DNA from: CAVALG01 sp963630555
Lineage (GTDB): Bacteria > Bacillota > Clostridia > Oscillospirales > Acutalibacteraceae
Direction: 5' to 3'
DNA: 64,000 bases
NCBI GenBank assembly: GCA_963630555.1
Contig: CAVGND010000006.1
Span: forward strand, 8,607-72,606
Of this stretch, positions 33,496-41,828 are shown one piece after another (positions within the stretch are counted from its first letter, which is position 1; the number at the start of each line of letters is the position of its first letter). The translations under genes and the position numbers were made by a program. Under the pieces are notes generated by a model. That model was not told the DNA's origin and ran no database searches. It saw nothing but the letters and a program-made list of their open reading frames with translations.

Positions 33496-34191
33496 ATGAA
33501 ACTGTTAAGAGATTCTACGCGTATTTTAACCGTGATTTTGTCACTTGCAGCGCTCGTTGCTTTTTTCTTCACCTTCGCCACCATTACAACCGCTAACGGT
33601 TCGGTTTCACTTACCGGTTCGCAGTTGGCTTTTGGCGGAAAGACCGAACTTAACGATGTTACCTATGAAATGGCGAAGTCGGCAGATGTTCTTTTCTGTA
33701 TGATTCTTGCCGCTTTTTCAACGGTTATGGCAGGACTTGCTTTCACGAAATCGCGCTCTGCCCGTTGGTTCCACGTTCTTTCTACGGTTATTGCCGCCGT
33801 TTATATGTTGGTGGTTGCACTCAGCAAGCCGAATAAATTTGTTGACACACGCCCGCTTCAGAGCGTAACCGGTGTCAGCTATTCGTCTTTTGTGCTGATT
33901 GCTTCGGTTATTCTGTTTGCCGCACTTATCTCCGGCATAGCATTTATACTTGCCGCCGATTATGTTGAGGCGGCGGAGTCGGGCGACGGTCGTTTGACTA
34001 TACCTAAAAAGGTAGCCAAATTTTTAAAAGACTATAAGGGCGAAATCAAAAAAATCGTTTGGCCGGGGCCGAGATCCGTGGTCAAAAACACGCTTATTGT
34101 TTTCGCTATCTGCCTTATCGTCGGTGCGTTCGTTTGGCTTTTGGACTATGGCCTGGCCGAATTTGTCGACTGGGTAACAGGTCTTGCCTGA
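33496..34191 (+). CDS. secE: SecE preprotein translocase subunit with a long N-terminal membrane extension
   Basis: Residues 167-231 are a standard SecE: an amphipathic segment with KFLKDYKGEIKKIVWPGPRS and one membrane span (VVKNTLIVFAICLIVGAFVW). Ahead of it lie about 165 residues with four predicted membrane spans and no similarity that I recognise. Ordinary bacterial SecE has 60-130 residues and one or three spans, so this is a fusion or extended form. The frame starts behind GGAGGGGG, 13 bp after rpmG, and no better internal start is visible. SecE clamps SecY in the translocon; the extra part is membrane-embedded and of unknown role. Confidence 0.88.
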   Translation: MKLLRDSTRILTVILSLAALVAFFFTFATITTANGSVSLTGSQLAFGGKTELNDVTYEMAKSADVLFCMILAAFSTVMAGLAFTKSRSARWFHVLSTVIAAVYMLVVALSKPNKFVDTRPLQSVTGVSYSSFVLIASVILFAALISGIAFILAADYVEAAESGDGRLTIPKKVAKFLKDYKGEIKKIVWPGPRSVVKNTLIVFAICLIVGAFVWLLDYGLAEFVDWVTGLA

Positions 34192-34207
34192 TTCGGGAGG
34201 TCCTTAA

Positions 34208-34738
34208 ATGGCAGAATACAGTGACGCAAAATGGTATGTTGTTCATACCTATTCCGGCTATGAAAACAAGGTTATGACCGACCTTGAAAAGGTTGTGGAA
34301 AACCGCGGTATGCAAAATCTGATTTTTGATATCCGCGTCCCTACCGAAACGGTCACGGAAATCAACGGCGACAAGAAAAAAGATGTCGAACGCAAAATCT
34401 TTCCGGGCTATGTGCTTATAAAGATGATAGTGACGGATGATTCTTGGTATGCCGTTAGAAATATCCACGGCTGCACGGGATTTGTAGGCCCTGCCTCAAA
34501 CCCCACCCCTTTGACTGACAAAGAGGTTGCGGCACTCGGCGTTGAAAAGCGCACCGTCGAGGTAAGTTACAAAGTGGGCGATAATGTCACGATTATTGAC
34601 GGCCCGCTTGAAGGCTTTACGGGTATTGTTAATGAGATGAATGTGGAAGAAAACAATGTCCGCATTACCATCTCAATGTTCGGCAGAGAAACACCGGTTG
34701 AACTTGAACTTGACCAGGTTGAACCTGTCGAAGACTGA
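34208..34738 (+). CDS. nusG: Transcription termination/antitermination factor NusG
   Basis: The 176-residue protein has the NGN domain (KWYVVHTYSGYENKV at the start, then FPGYVLIKM and VRNIHGCTGFVG) and a C-terminal KOW domain (KVGDNVTIIDGPLEGFTGIV). It binds the clamp helices of RNA polymerase. The gene order secE-nusG-rplK is conserved in bacteria. GGGAGG precedes the ATG. Confidence 0.97.
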   Translation: MAEYSDAKWYVVHTYSGYENKVMTDLEKVVENRGMQNLIFDIRVPTETVTEINGDKKKDVERKIFPGYVLIKMIVTDDSWYAVRNIHGCTGFVGPASNPTPLTDKEVAALGVEKRTVEVSYKVGDNVTIIDGPLEGFTGIVNEMNVEENNVRITISMFGRETPVELELDQVEPVED

Positions 34739-34792
34739 TTTTAAATCAAACCGGTCGCGTTATGCGGCCGTGATACTGCATTTACAGTATCA

Positions 34793-34860
34793 GTGGGAGG
34801 AATGAAATAACCGTAATCCATCATTCCGTCAGGCGCCGTAAAGCGCGCCGTTACCACATA
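34793..34860 (+). promoter_or_regulatory. GTGGGAGG...CCAC motif before rplK (candidate L1 site)
   Basis: GTGGGAGG at 34793-34800 and CCAC at 34854-34857 bracket the rplK leader, after a GATACTG/CAGTATC hairpin (34772-34791). The same pair of words recurs before rplA (35314-35321 and 35337-35340). The L11 operon is autoregulated by L1 in bacteria, so this may be its mRNA target; I infer this from position only. Confidence 0.4.
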
Positions 34861-34879
34861 ATTTTGGAGGTGCAAATAA

Positions 34880-35305
34880 ATGGCTCAGAAAATAACTGGC
34901 TATATCAAACTGCAAATTCCCGCCGGCAAAGCAACTCCGGCACCGCCTGTAGGACCGGCTCTCGGTCAGCACGGCGTAAACATTATGGCTTTCACAAAAG
35001 AATTTAACGAGCGTACCAAAAATGACGCCGGCCTTATAATCCCGGTTGTTATTACGGTATATGCCGACCGTTCTTTCAGTTTTATAACCAAGACTCCGCC
35101 TGCCGCCGTTCTTATTAAAAAGGCTTGCGGTATTGAAAGCGGTTCGGGCGTTCCGAACAAAACAAAAGTTGCAAAGATCACCAGTGAGCAGGTAAGAAAA
35201 ATCGCAGAGACAAAAATGCCCGACCTTAATGCTGCTACGGTTGAAACCGCTATGTCTATGATAGCCGGCACCGCAAGAAGTATGGGTATCGAAGTCGTAG
35301 ATTGA
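34880..35305 (+). CDS. rplK: 50S ribosomal protein L11
   Basis: The 141-residue protein has the N-terminal LQIPAGKATPAPPVGPALGQ segment and the C-terminal rRNA-binding domain ending TARSMGIEVV. It forms the GTPase-associated stalk base with 23S rRNA. TTGGAGGTG precedes the ATG. Confidence 0.97.
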   Translation: MAQKITGYIKLQIPAGKATPAPPVGPALGQHGVNIMAFTKEFNERTKNDAGLIIPVVITVYADRSFSFITKTPPAAVLIKKACGIESGSGVPNKTKVAKITSEQVRKIAETKMPDLNAATVETAMSMIAGTARSMGIEVVD

Positions 35306-35360
35306 TGCTCAGGGTGGGAGGAAAAATCCGATTTAACCACTCTAACGGAGGAATTGTAGT

Positions 35361-36056
35361 ATGAAACATGGTAAAAAGTATAATGACAGCGTAAAGCTGA
35401 TTGAAAAAAACAAACAGTATGACGTTGCGGAAGCAATGGAACTGGCGGTTAAAACCAAAACCGCAAAATTTGATGAAACGGTTGAAATTCATGTTCGCCT
35501 GGGTGTTGACTCACGCCATGCCGACCAGCAGGTCAGGGGCGCTGTAGTTCTCCCGAACGGTACGGGTAAAAAAATCCGCACCCTCGTTTTCTGTAAAGAT
35601 GACAAGGTTGCCGCCGCCGAAGCCGCAGGCGCGGATTATATCGGCGCCGAAGACCTGGTTGCCAAGATTCAGAACGAAAACTGGATGGATTTCGACGTTG
35701 TAATCGCAACACCCGATATGATGGGTCTTGTCGGCCGTCTCGGTAAAGTTCTCGGCCCGCGCGGACTTATGCCCAACCCCAAGGCAGGTACGGTTACGCC
35801 CGATGTTGCTAAGGCTGTTACCGAAGCAAAAGCAGGTAAAATCGAATACCGTCTTGACAAGACAAACATCATCCATTGCCCGATCGGCAAGGTTTCTTTC
35901 GGTGCCGATAAACTTAAAGAAAACCTTGACACTCTTATGAATGCAATCGTTAAGGCAAAACCGGCGGCAGCAAAAGGTCAGTACATTAAGTCCTGCGTTG
36001 TTGCAACCACAATGGGCCCCGGAATTAAACTTAATGTTGCAAAATTCGGCGCATAA
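35361..36056 (+). CDS. rplA: 50S ribosomal protein L1
   Basis: The 231-residue protein shows the L1 signature VIATPDMMGLVGRLGKVLGP followed by RGLMPNPKAGTVT. It forms the mobile L1 stalk and usually represses its own operon by binding the mRNA. ACGGAGG precedes the ATG; a GTGGGAGG...CCAC motif sits in the 55-bp gap before it. Confidence 0.97.
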   Translation: MKHGKKYNDSVKLIEKNKQYDVAEAMELAVKTKTAKFDETVEIHVRLGVDSRHADQQVRGAVVLPNGTGKKIRTLVFCKDDKVAAAEAAGADYIGAEDLVAKIQNENWMDFDVVIATPDMMGLVGRLGKVLGPRGLMPNPKAGTVTPDVAKAVTEAKAGKIEYRLDKTNIIHCPIGKVSFGADKLKENLDTLMNAIVKAKPAAAKGQYIKSCVVATTMGPGIKLNVAKFGA

Positions 36057-36069
36057 TTATATTTAGGTG

Positions 36070-36098
36070 TTGACAAACGCGCTTTTGCGTGTTATCAT
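36070..36098 (+). promoter_or_regulatory. Promoter of the rplJL operon
   Basis: TTGACA (36070) and TATCAT (36093) are separated by 17 bp, immediately upstream of the L10 leader. Confidence 0.8.
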
Positions 36099-36104
36099 AT
36101 CTAA

Positions 36105-36246
36105 GTTGACCGAAGACAGTAGGTGTCGCAAGACTTAAATTTTACGCCTACCGAGGAATACGGCTTTTTACAACCGCGGTTTATGCCGCACGGTAAGTTT
36201 GTATTTAACGCCTGTTCCCTTCGTTTTCGGGAACAGGCTTTATTTA
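36105..36246 (+). promoter_or_regulatory. Ribosomal protein L10 leader with attenuator hairpin
   Basis: The conserved pattern GAAGACAGTAGGTG...CTTAAAT...CCTACCGAGGAA (36111-36165) is the L10(L12)4 mRNA-binding site. It is followed by a terminator-like hairpin, GCCTGTTCCC with GGGAACAGGC (36210-36238), then TTTATTT. Excess L10 complex is expected to bind and lower rplJL expression. Confidence 0.9.
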
Positions 36247-36268
36247 TGTTTTCCGGAGGTGAATTTTA

Positions 36269-36778
36269 ATGCCAAGTGCAAAAGTATTAGAGGCGAAGAA
36301 ACAACAGGTTGCCGCTTTAAAAGAAAAACTTGACGGTGCCGTTGCCGGCGTCATTGTTGATTACAAAGGTATAACGGTTGCCGACGATACGGCGCTGCGT
36401 AAAGAATTGCGCGAAGCCGGCGTTTATTATGTCGTAGTTAAAAACACCCTTCTCCGCCTTGCCATAGCAGGAACGGAACTTGAAGGTCTCGGCGAAGTTC
36501 TTGAGGGCACGACCGCAATCGCTGTCAGCGCTGAGGATCATGTTGCCGCCGCAAGAATTTTGGGCAAGTTTGCCGAATCACACGAAAACTTCAATATTAA
36601 ATCCGGTTTCCTCGATGGGAAAATTATTGACCTTGATACTATCACAAGTCTTTCAAAACTCCCGTCAAGAGAAATCCTTCTCGCAACGGTTTGCAATGCG
36701 TTCAATGCTCCTATCGCAGCATTTGCACGCGCCTTGCAGGCAGTAGTAGACAAGAACGGCGAAGCAGCCGCAGAATAA
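36269..36778 (+). CDS. rplJ: 50S ribosomal protein L10
   Basis: The 169-residue protein begins MPSAKVLEAKKQQVAALKEK and has the YKGITVADDTALRKELREAG segment typical of L10, with an alanine-rich C-terminal helix that binds L7/L12 dimers. TCCGGAGG precedes the ATG. rplL follows after 33 bp. Confidence 0.96.
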   Translation: MPSAKVLEAKKQQVAALKEKLDGAVAGVIVDYKGITVADDTALRKELREAGVYYVVVKNTLLRLAIAGTELEGLGEVLEGTTAIAVSAEDHVAAARILGKFAESHENFNIKSGFLDGKIIDLDTITSLSKLPSREILLATVCNAFNAPIAAFARALQAVVDKNGEAAAE

Positions 36779-36811
36779 TTTTAAATTTTATTATATCGGA
36801 GGTAAATTACA

Positions 36812-37186
36812 ATGGCATCAGAAAAGATTGCAGCTCTTATTGAAGAAATAAAAGCACTTACAGTATTGGAACTTTCAGAACTCGTTAAAGCAGTAGAGGA
36901 TGAGTTCGGCGTATCCGCAGCAGCAGCAGTTGCAGTTGCAGCACCGGCAGCAGGCGGCGCAGCAGCAGAAGAGAAAACAGAGTTTGACGTTGTTCTTGCA
37001 GACGTAGGCGCTGAAAAGATTAAGGTTATCAAAACAGTTCGTGAGATTACCGGTCTTGGCCTTGCAGAAGCAAAAGCAATTGTTGACGGCGCTCCCAAAA
37101 CTCTTAAAGAAGCAGCTTCCAAAGAAGACGCTGAAGCTATCAAAGCTAAACTTGAAGAAGTTGGCGCAAAGGTTGAACTTAAGTAA
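36812..37186 (+). CDS. rplL: 50S ribosomal protein L7/L12
   Basis: The 124-residue protein has the N-terminal dimerisation domain (LTVLELSELVKAVEDEFGVS), an alanine-rich hinge (about residues 36-55) and the C-terminal factor-binding domain with EKIKVIKTVREITGLGLAEA. It recruits translational GTPases. ATCGGAGG precedes the ATG. Confidence 0.97.
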   Translation: MASEKIAALIEEIKALTVLELSELVKAVEDEFGVSAAAAVAVAAPAAGGAAAEEKTEFDVVLADVGAEKIKVIKTVREITGLGLAEAKAIVDGAPKTLKEAASKEDAEAIKAKLEEVGAKVELK

Positions 37187-37211
37187 TTTAAGATTACCTA
37201 TAATCAAAAAG

Positions 37212-37253
37212 GTACCGACCGAACGGCGAACCGTTCGGTCGGTACTTTTTTTA
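37212..37253 (+). terminator. Strong rho-independent terminator of the ribosomal protein operon
   Basis: A perfect 15-bp stem (37212-37226 with 37231-37245) closed by a CGAA tetraloop is followed by seven T. Confidence 0.95.
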
Positions 37254-37321
37254 CCCTTTTTTTGCCCTTTTTATAATATTAAAGCAGCGGGAACCCTCTG
37301 CAAGGGTGTGCACGGTGCCGC

Positions 37322-37657
37322 TTATTCAGCCGCCTTCTCCGCTAAAGCGGCGGCACGGTCGGCTTCTTCGTCAAATCTCTTGTTGCGGAAATAGAGGCAT
37401 ATATCTATCGAGATTTCTATGAAATTGAGGACATAGAAGAAAAATCCCAGATAAAATATAAATCCCGAGGCGCCGCCGACGGTTTGTATAATCTTCCTTA
37501 CGATTCCGCAAGCGTAGCCGAAAAGCAAAAACACCTCAAAAAACAGGCTTTTGCCTTTGGAAGTGTGCGAAACAAGCGACTTGCGGATTGACAGCGGCCA
37601 CGAAAGGCCGAAACAAAAAATTGTGAGTGCTTCAAGCAAATCTGTTATAATACCCAT
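37322..37657 (-). CDS. Small membrane protein at the end of the Hdr-Flx-fumarate reductase operon
   Basis: The 111-residue protein has three predicted membrane spans and a charged, alanine-rich C-terminal tail. The segment LTIFCFGLSWPLSIRKS resembles the first repeat of PQ-loop/SWEET-like proteins, followed by KSLFFEVFLLFGYACGI. It begins 15 bp after the flavoprotein gene and is probably co-transcribed. It does not look like a succinate dehydrogenase anchor, as I see no haem-ligand pattern. A transporter or docking role is speculative. Confidence 0.65.
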   Translation of the reverse strand: MGIITDLLEALTIFCFGLSWPLSIRKSLVSHTSKGKSLFFEVFLLFGYACGIVRKIIQTVGGASGFIFYLGFFFYVLNFIEISIDICLYFRNKRFDEEADRAAALAEKAAE

Positions 37658-37672
37658 TTAAACCTAACCTTC

Positions 37673-39271
37673 TTATTTTTTTCTTCTGTAATCGGGCAGC
37701 AATTTCGGCGATACCGCGTCGGTTTTAATGCCTGCTGCAGCACGCTCGGCGTCAAATTTTGCAATGTGCTCAAGCGTAAGTTTGCCCGTCTGAACCTCGG
37801 CGGAATGTTCGGCGGCGTTTTTGCCTGCCGTTCTGCCGAACACGATAATATCCAAAAGTGAGTTGCCCATAAGGCGGTTCCTGCCGTGTATTCCGCCTAC
37901 AGCCTCACCTGCCACATACAGGTTCCCGACCGCGGTACTCATACCGTCGGCATTTATATCAATACCGCCGTTCTGGTAATGCAGGGTGGGATAAACCAGA
38001 ATAGGCTCACGGCGGATATCAATGCCGTAACTCGCAAACATACGCATCATGGCGGGGATACGGCGCTCAATAGTTCCTTCACCGCCGATTTTTTCAATCA
38101 TCGGTGTATCAAGCCAAACAGCCTTTCCGCTGCCCGTGTCAACACCCTCGTCACGGTCGGAACATTCGCGGATTATGGAGGCGGCGGCAACATCGCGTGT
38201 TTCAAGCGGATGCATAAACACCTTGCCGTCACGGTTTACAAGTTTTGCGCCGAGCGAACGGACTTTTTCGGTAACAAGCGCACCGAATATCTGCTGAGGG
38301 AACGCCGCACCCGTGGGATGGTATTGCAAGGTGTCGGCATAAAGCAATTTTGCCCCTGCACGGTAGCCGAGTACAAGCCCGTCAGCCGTTGCGCCGTAAT
38401 GGTTAGAGGTGGGGAAGCCCTGATAGTGCATTCTGCCTGCGCCGCCGGTTGCGATTATTACGGTTTTTGCGCGCGCAACAAGCAGTTCGTGCGTTTCCAT
38501 ATTCATAAGCACCGCGCCCGCGGCATTGCCCTTGTCGTCAAGTATAAGTTCAACCGCTGCCGTGAAATCCACAACCGGAATACCGCGGTTAAGCACTTCA
38601 TCACGCAAAGTACGCATAATTTCCGCGCCCGAATAGTCCTTTGCGGCGTGCATGCGTTTTCTGGAAGTTCCGCCGCCGTGCGTGGTTATCATGGTTCCGT
38701 CGGGCGTTTTGTCAAACTCGACACCCAATTCGTTAAGCCATTTTATCGCCTCGGGTGCGTCGCAAACCAATTTTGAAAGAAGTTCGCGCTTTGCGGCAAA
38801 GTGGCCGCCGCCGAAAGCGTCAAGAAAATGGATAGCGGGCGAATCGTTGGGTTTATCCGCCGCCTGTATTCCGCCCTCCGCCATCATTGTGTTGGCGTCG
38901 CCTAAACGGAGTTTGGTAACTATCATAGCTTTTGCGCCGGCATTATCCGCTTCAATTGCGGCAGAAGCGCCCGCGCCGCCGCCGCCGATTATCAGCACGT
39001 CAACATCATATTCGGGGTTGTCAAGGTCAACACTGTCGGCAGTTATGCGGCTGTTGGCTTCAAGCATTTCGGCAAGTTCGTGCGGCACTTTTTCCCCCTT
39101 GTTGGGGCCTATTTTCAAGGTCGCAAACTCACTTTTTTTATAATCGGGATGATATTGCGCCAGCAAAGCGTCCTTTTCATCCGCAGTCATACGGCGGGGT
39201 TCAAGTGCAATGTTGCCCTCGCGCGCAGCCTCAACAGCGGCTAAAGATTTTTTAAATTCTTCCGTATACAT
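37673..39271 (-). CDS. Soluble fumarate-reductase-type flavoprotein (FrdA/TfrA-like)
   Basis: The 532-residue protein has an FAD-binding motif VLIIGGGGAGASAAIEA (about residues 93-109) and the catalytic-core landmarks of the SdhA/FrdA/NadB family: a HGGGTSRKRM stretch, QYHPTG, a VRSLGAKLVNRDGKVFM segment and HGRNRLMGNSLLD. The histidine that carries covalent FAD in SdhA/FrdA is replaced (GDANTMMAEGG), so FAD should be non-covalent, as in thiol:fumarate reductase TfrA and aspartate oxidase. About 80 residues precede the FAD domain. It lies 12 bp after the iron-sulfur subunit, its likely electron donor. Predicted reaction: fumarate to succinate. Confidence 0.85.
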   Translation of the reverse strand: MYTEEFKKSLAAVEAAREGNIALEPRRMTADEKDALLAQYHPDYKKSEFATLKIGPNKGEKVPHELAEMLEANSRITADSVDLDNPEYDVDVLIIGGGGAGASAAIEADNAGAKAMIVTKLRLGDANTMMAEGGIQAADKPNDSPAIHFLDAFGGGHFAAKRELLSKLVCDAPEAIKWLNELGVEFDKTPDGTMITTHGGGTSRKRMHAAKDYSGAEIMRTLRDEVLNRGIPVVDFTAAVELILDDKGNAAGAVLMNMETHELLVARAKTVIIATGGAGRMHYQGFPTSNHYGATADGLVLGYRAGAKLLYADTLQYHPTGAAFPQQIFGALVTEKVRSLGAKLVNRDGKVFMHPLETRDVAAASIIRECSDRDEGVDTGSGKAVWLDTPMIEKIGGEGTIERRIPAMMRMFASYGIDIRREPILVYPTLHYQNGGIDINADGMSTAVGNLYVAGEAVGGIHGRNRLMGNSLLDIIVFGRTAGKNAAEHSAEVQTGKLTLEHIAKFDAERAAAGIKTDAVSPKLLPDYRRKK

Positions 39272-39283
39272 AATATCGCCCCC

Positions 39284-39958
39284 TTATTTCTCGATTTCAC
39301 GGTTGTTGTAGAGTTCTTTTAACTCCTCAACCGGTTTGCCCATAAGTGAAGATATAAGGTCGGTAAACGCCCCTGATTTTACCTCTTCAACGCGTTTTTT
39401 AAGATGCTCCGACTCGGGCTCTAAGTACTTGCCGTTAAGGCGGCGGGCAAGCATCGCAACCTGCGGGTGCGAGATACCTGCCGGGCAGCGCGATGAACAT
39501 ACGCCGCACATAACGCAGTCAAACGATTCTTCGGCGCATTTGTCGTATTCGCCGCGCTGGGCATATGCGATATATTGCATTACGTTAAGCCCCTGGGTGC
39601 AGCTTTTTGTGCAGGCGTTGCAGCCTACGCAGGCGTATATTTCGGGGTAAAGCTGCATCATAATCTGCTCTGTCGGTTTTATTTTTTCAATGTCGTAAAC
39701 CTGTTTAACAAGGGGGAAAAACGGCAGTGCAGCAACGTACATATCATTTTCCACCTTAGTTTGACAAGCAAGACAGGTTTTAAGGTCACGGCAGCCTTTT
39801 ATACGGTATATAGTGGCGCAGGCGCCGCAAAAACCGTTGCGGCAGCCGCAGCCGCGCACAAGCTGATATCCCGCGTATTCCATAGCGCGCATTATAGTAA
39901 GGTCATCCGGCACGCTGTACTTTTTGCCGAACAGATATACATTTACCATATTATCCAT
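39284..39958 (-). CDS. Fumarate reductase iron-sulfur subunit (SdhB/TfrB-like)
   Basis: The 224-residue protein starts with a plant-type [2Fe-2S] ferredoxin domain (CGCRNGFCGAC with a later C, residues 37-65). A two-cluster ferredoxin domain follows, with CVGCNACTKSC and CVMCGVCSSRC (about 110-160). This order is that of SdhB/FrdB and of the N-terminal part of TfrB. It lacks the HdrB-like CCG domain that TfrB carries. Here that role may be taken by the separate HdrB protein encoded in the same operon. It should pass electrons to the adjacent flavoprotein. Confidence 0.85.
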   Translation of the reverse strand: MDNMVNVYLFGKKYSVPDDLTIMRAMEYAGYQLVRGCGCRNGFCGACATIYRIKGCRDLKTCLACQTKVENDMYVAALPFFPLVKQVYDIEKIKPTEQIMMQLYPEIYACVGCNACTKSCTQGLNVMQYIAYAQRGEYDKCAEESFDCVMCGVCSSRCPAGISHPQVAMLARRLNGKYLEPESEHLKKRVEEVKSGAFTDLISSLMGKPVEELKELYNNREIEK

Positions 39959-39975
39959 TTGTTTAGCCTCCCTTT

Positions 39976-40809
39976 TTAATATTCGTCGGGCAGTTCGTCA
40001 ATTTCATCAAAACGGAACACCGGCCCGTCTTTGCAGACATATTTTGAACCGATGTTGCACCTTCCGCATTTGCCGATGCCGCACTTCATACGAAGTTCCA
40101 TCGTGGTATATACCTGAGTTTTATCAAATCCCAGTTCCTGCAAACCTGCAAGCGTGAATTTAATCATTATCGGCGGCCCGCAAAGAACGGCGGTTTTGTC
40201 GGTTGAGAAGCCCAGTTCTTTAACATAATTGGGAACAAACCCGACGTGACCGTCCCAATCCGGCTGCTCACGGTCAATTGTCAGATAGACATTAACGCCG
40301 TCATCATTTTGCCATTCTTCAATTATTTCTTTATAGTCAACCAAGTCCTGCTTGCTGCGCGAACCGTAGACGATATCGATTTTGCCGTAACGGTCGCGGT
40401 AGTGGCGGCAGTAATTGATTACCGAGCGCAGCGGCGCCAAACCGATACCGCCCGCAACAAACAACAAATCCTGCCCCGCAAATTCCGTATCTACGGGGAA
40501 AGGTCTGCCGTACGGCCCGCGTATGGTTATTTCCTGCCCGACTTCCATTGCGTGAAGCCACTGCGTTACGCAGCCGCATTTTTTTATGGAAAATTCCATA
40601 TACTCGGTATTTGTCGGTGATGAGGTTATCGAAAACATTGCCTCGCCCACGCCGGGAACCGAGAGCATGGCGCACTGCCCCGGCATATGGTCAAACGTCT
40701 TTTTGCCGTCCGGCGTTACAACGCGGAAGGTTTTTACATCCGGCGTATCAATGCGGATATCGGTCACAACACCGATTTTAGGTATAAGCGGTTCATTAAC
40801 ATTTATCAT
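39976..40809 (-). CDS. FAD/NAD(P)-binding oxidoreductase subunit (FlxA-like)
   Basis: The 277-residue protein is of the ferredoxin-NADP reductase type. It has an FAD domain (MFSITSSPTNTEYMEFSIKK), an NAD(P)-binding region (LLFVAGGIGLAPLRSVINYC) and a C-terminal [2Fe-2S] site (MKCGIGKCGRCNIG with the later C in YVCKDGPVF). Similar subunits are FlxA, AsrB and HydG-like gamma subunits of sulfhydrogenase. Start and upstream stop overlap as ATGA, indicating translational coupling. It should oxidise NADH and feed electrons to the 4Fe-4S subunits encoded just upstream. Confidence 0.88.
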   Translation of the reverse strand: MINVNEPLIPKIGVVTDIRIDTPDVKTFRVVTPDGKKTFDHMPGQCAMLSVPGVGEAMFSITSSPTNTEYMEFSIKKCGCVTQWLHAMEVGQEITIRGPYGRPFPVDTEFAGQDLLFVAGGIGLAPLRSVINYCRHYRDRYGKIDIVYGSRSKQDLVDYKEIIEEWQNDDGVNVYLTIDREQPDWDGHVGFVPNYVKELGFSTDKTAVLCGPPIMIKFTLAGLQELGFDKTQVYTTMELRMKCGIGKCGRCNIGSKYVCKDGPVFRFDEIDELPDEY

Positions 40810-41828
40810 ACTCTGCCGCCTCCTAACTTTTTCATTACCTTAACTATATTCATCCCTATCGGGCATTTTGCAAGGCATCTGCCGCAGCCGACGCAGGAAA
40901 ACATTCCGTCGTTATTTGTCGGGAAATAGACCAATTTGTGCATAAAACGCTGGCGGAAACGCTCAAGTTGGGTAAGGCGCGGCTGACCTGCCGACATTTT
41001 GGTGAAGTCCGAAAACATACAGGAGTCCCAGCAGCGGAAGCGTTTAACGCCGTGCCCCGTGTTGAAATCCTTAATATCGTAACACTGGCAGGTCGGGCAA
41101 ACATAGGTGCAGGTGCCGCAGCCGAGGCAGGATTCCGAAAGCCCTGCCCATTCGGGCGAGTCAAAAAATTCTTTTGTTTTGCCTGCGCCGAATGCGTCGG
41201 CTTTTAAACCGCCGAGCGGTAATGCGCCCATTCTTTCGGATATAAGTTTTTTCTGTTCATCCGCCGCCCCATTGCCGCATTCTTCGGTGAGTGACTGCAA
41301 TTTTTCCAAAAGTGCCGCACCTTTATCGGTCTTTTTGTCAAGGTACAGTTCACCGTCGGTCATATAACAGGCAATATCGCCGCCCGGTTCGGACGGGTCT
41401 ATTCCGAATGTGCCGCAGAAACAGGTGGAATTGGGTTTTGTGCAGGCAAGGGTGATTATAACGCCGTGTTCGCGGCGGTTGGTATAATAACTGTCAGCCG
41501 GTTCGGCGGCAAACACACGGTCAAGCACGTCAAAACTGCGTGCGTCACAGGCACGGACGCCGAAAACGGCAAAATCCTCACATTCGCTGCGTGTGTCAAC
41601 TATTTCAATCTTTTTTCCGGCGGTTTTAAAATCCATAAGATTTTCGGTCTGCGGAAAGAAGAAATCTTTGGCGCTGCGCACGGTGTTAAGCCGTGAGGAG
41701 AGTTTCACACCCTTACTCCACGCCGTAAATTTTGCGCCCGATTCGGTATCAACGGGCAAATAAAGCCTGTTTGTTTCGTTTATTGCGGAAAACAGTTCGT
41801 CAATTCGGTTTAAAGAGATTTTACGCAT
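40806..41828 (-). CDS. 4Fe-4S dicluster subunit (FlxC/AsrA-like)
   Basis: The 340-residue protein has an N-terminal domain of the AsrA/hydrogenase-beta type (YLPVDTESGAKFTAW, VFGVRACDARSFDVLD, TCFCGTFG). Two C-terminal cluster-binding motifs follow, CLGCGTCTYVCPTC (about 235) and CVGCGRCLAKCP (about 320). I chose the ATG at 41828 after GAGAGGTGA; it overlaps the preceding gene by 8 bp. It is one of two related iron-sulfur subunits that connect the NADH-oxidising FlxA to FlxD/HdrA in Flx-type complexes. Confidence 0.85.
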   Translation of the reverse strand: MRKISLNRIDELFSAINETNRLYLPVDTESGAKFTAWSKGVKLSSRLNTVRSAKDFFFPQTENLMDFKTAGKKIEIVDTRSECEDFAVFGVRACDARSFDVLDRVFAAEPADSYYTNRREHGVIITLACTKPNSTCFCGTFGIDPSEPGGDIACYMTDGELYLDKKTDKGAALLEKLQSLTEECGNGAADEQKKLISERMGALPLGGLKADAFGAGKTKEFFDSPEWAGLSESCLGCGTCTYVCPTCQCYDIKDFNTGHGVKRFRCWDSCMFSDFTKMSAGQPRLTQLERFRQRFMHKLVYFPTNNDGMFSCVGCGRCLAKCPIGMNIVKVMKKLGGGRV

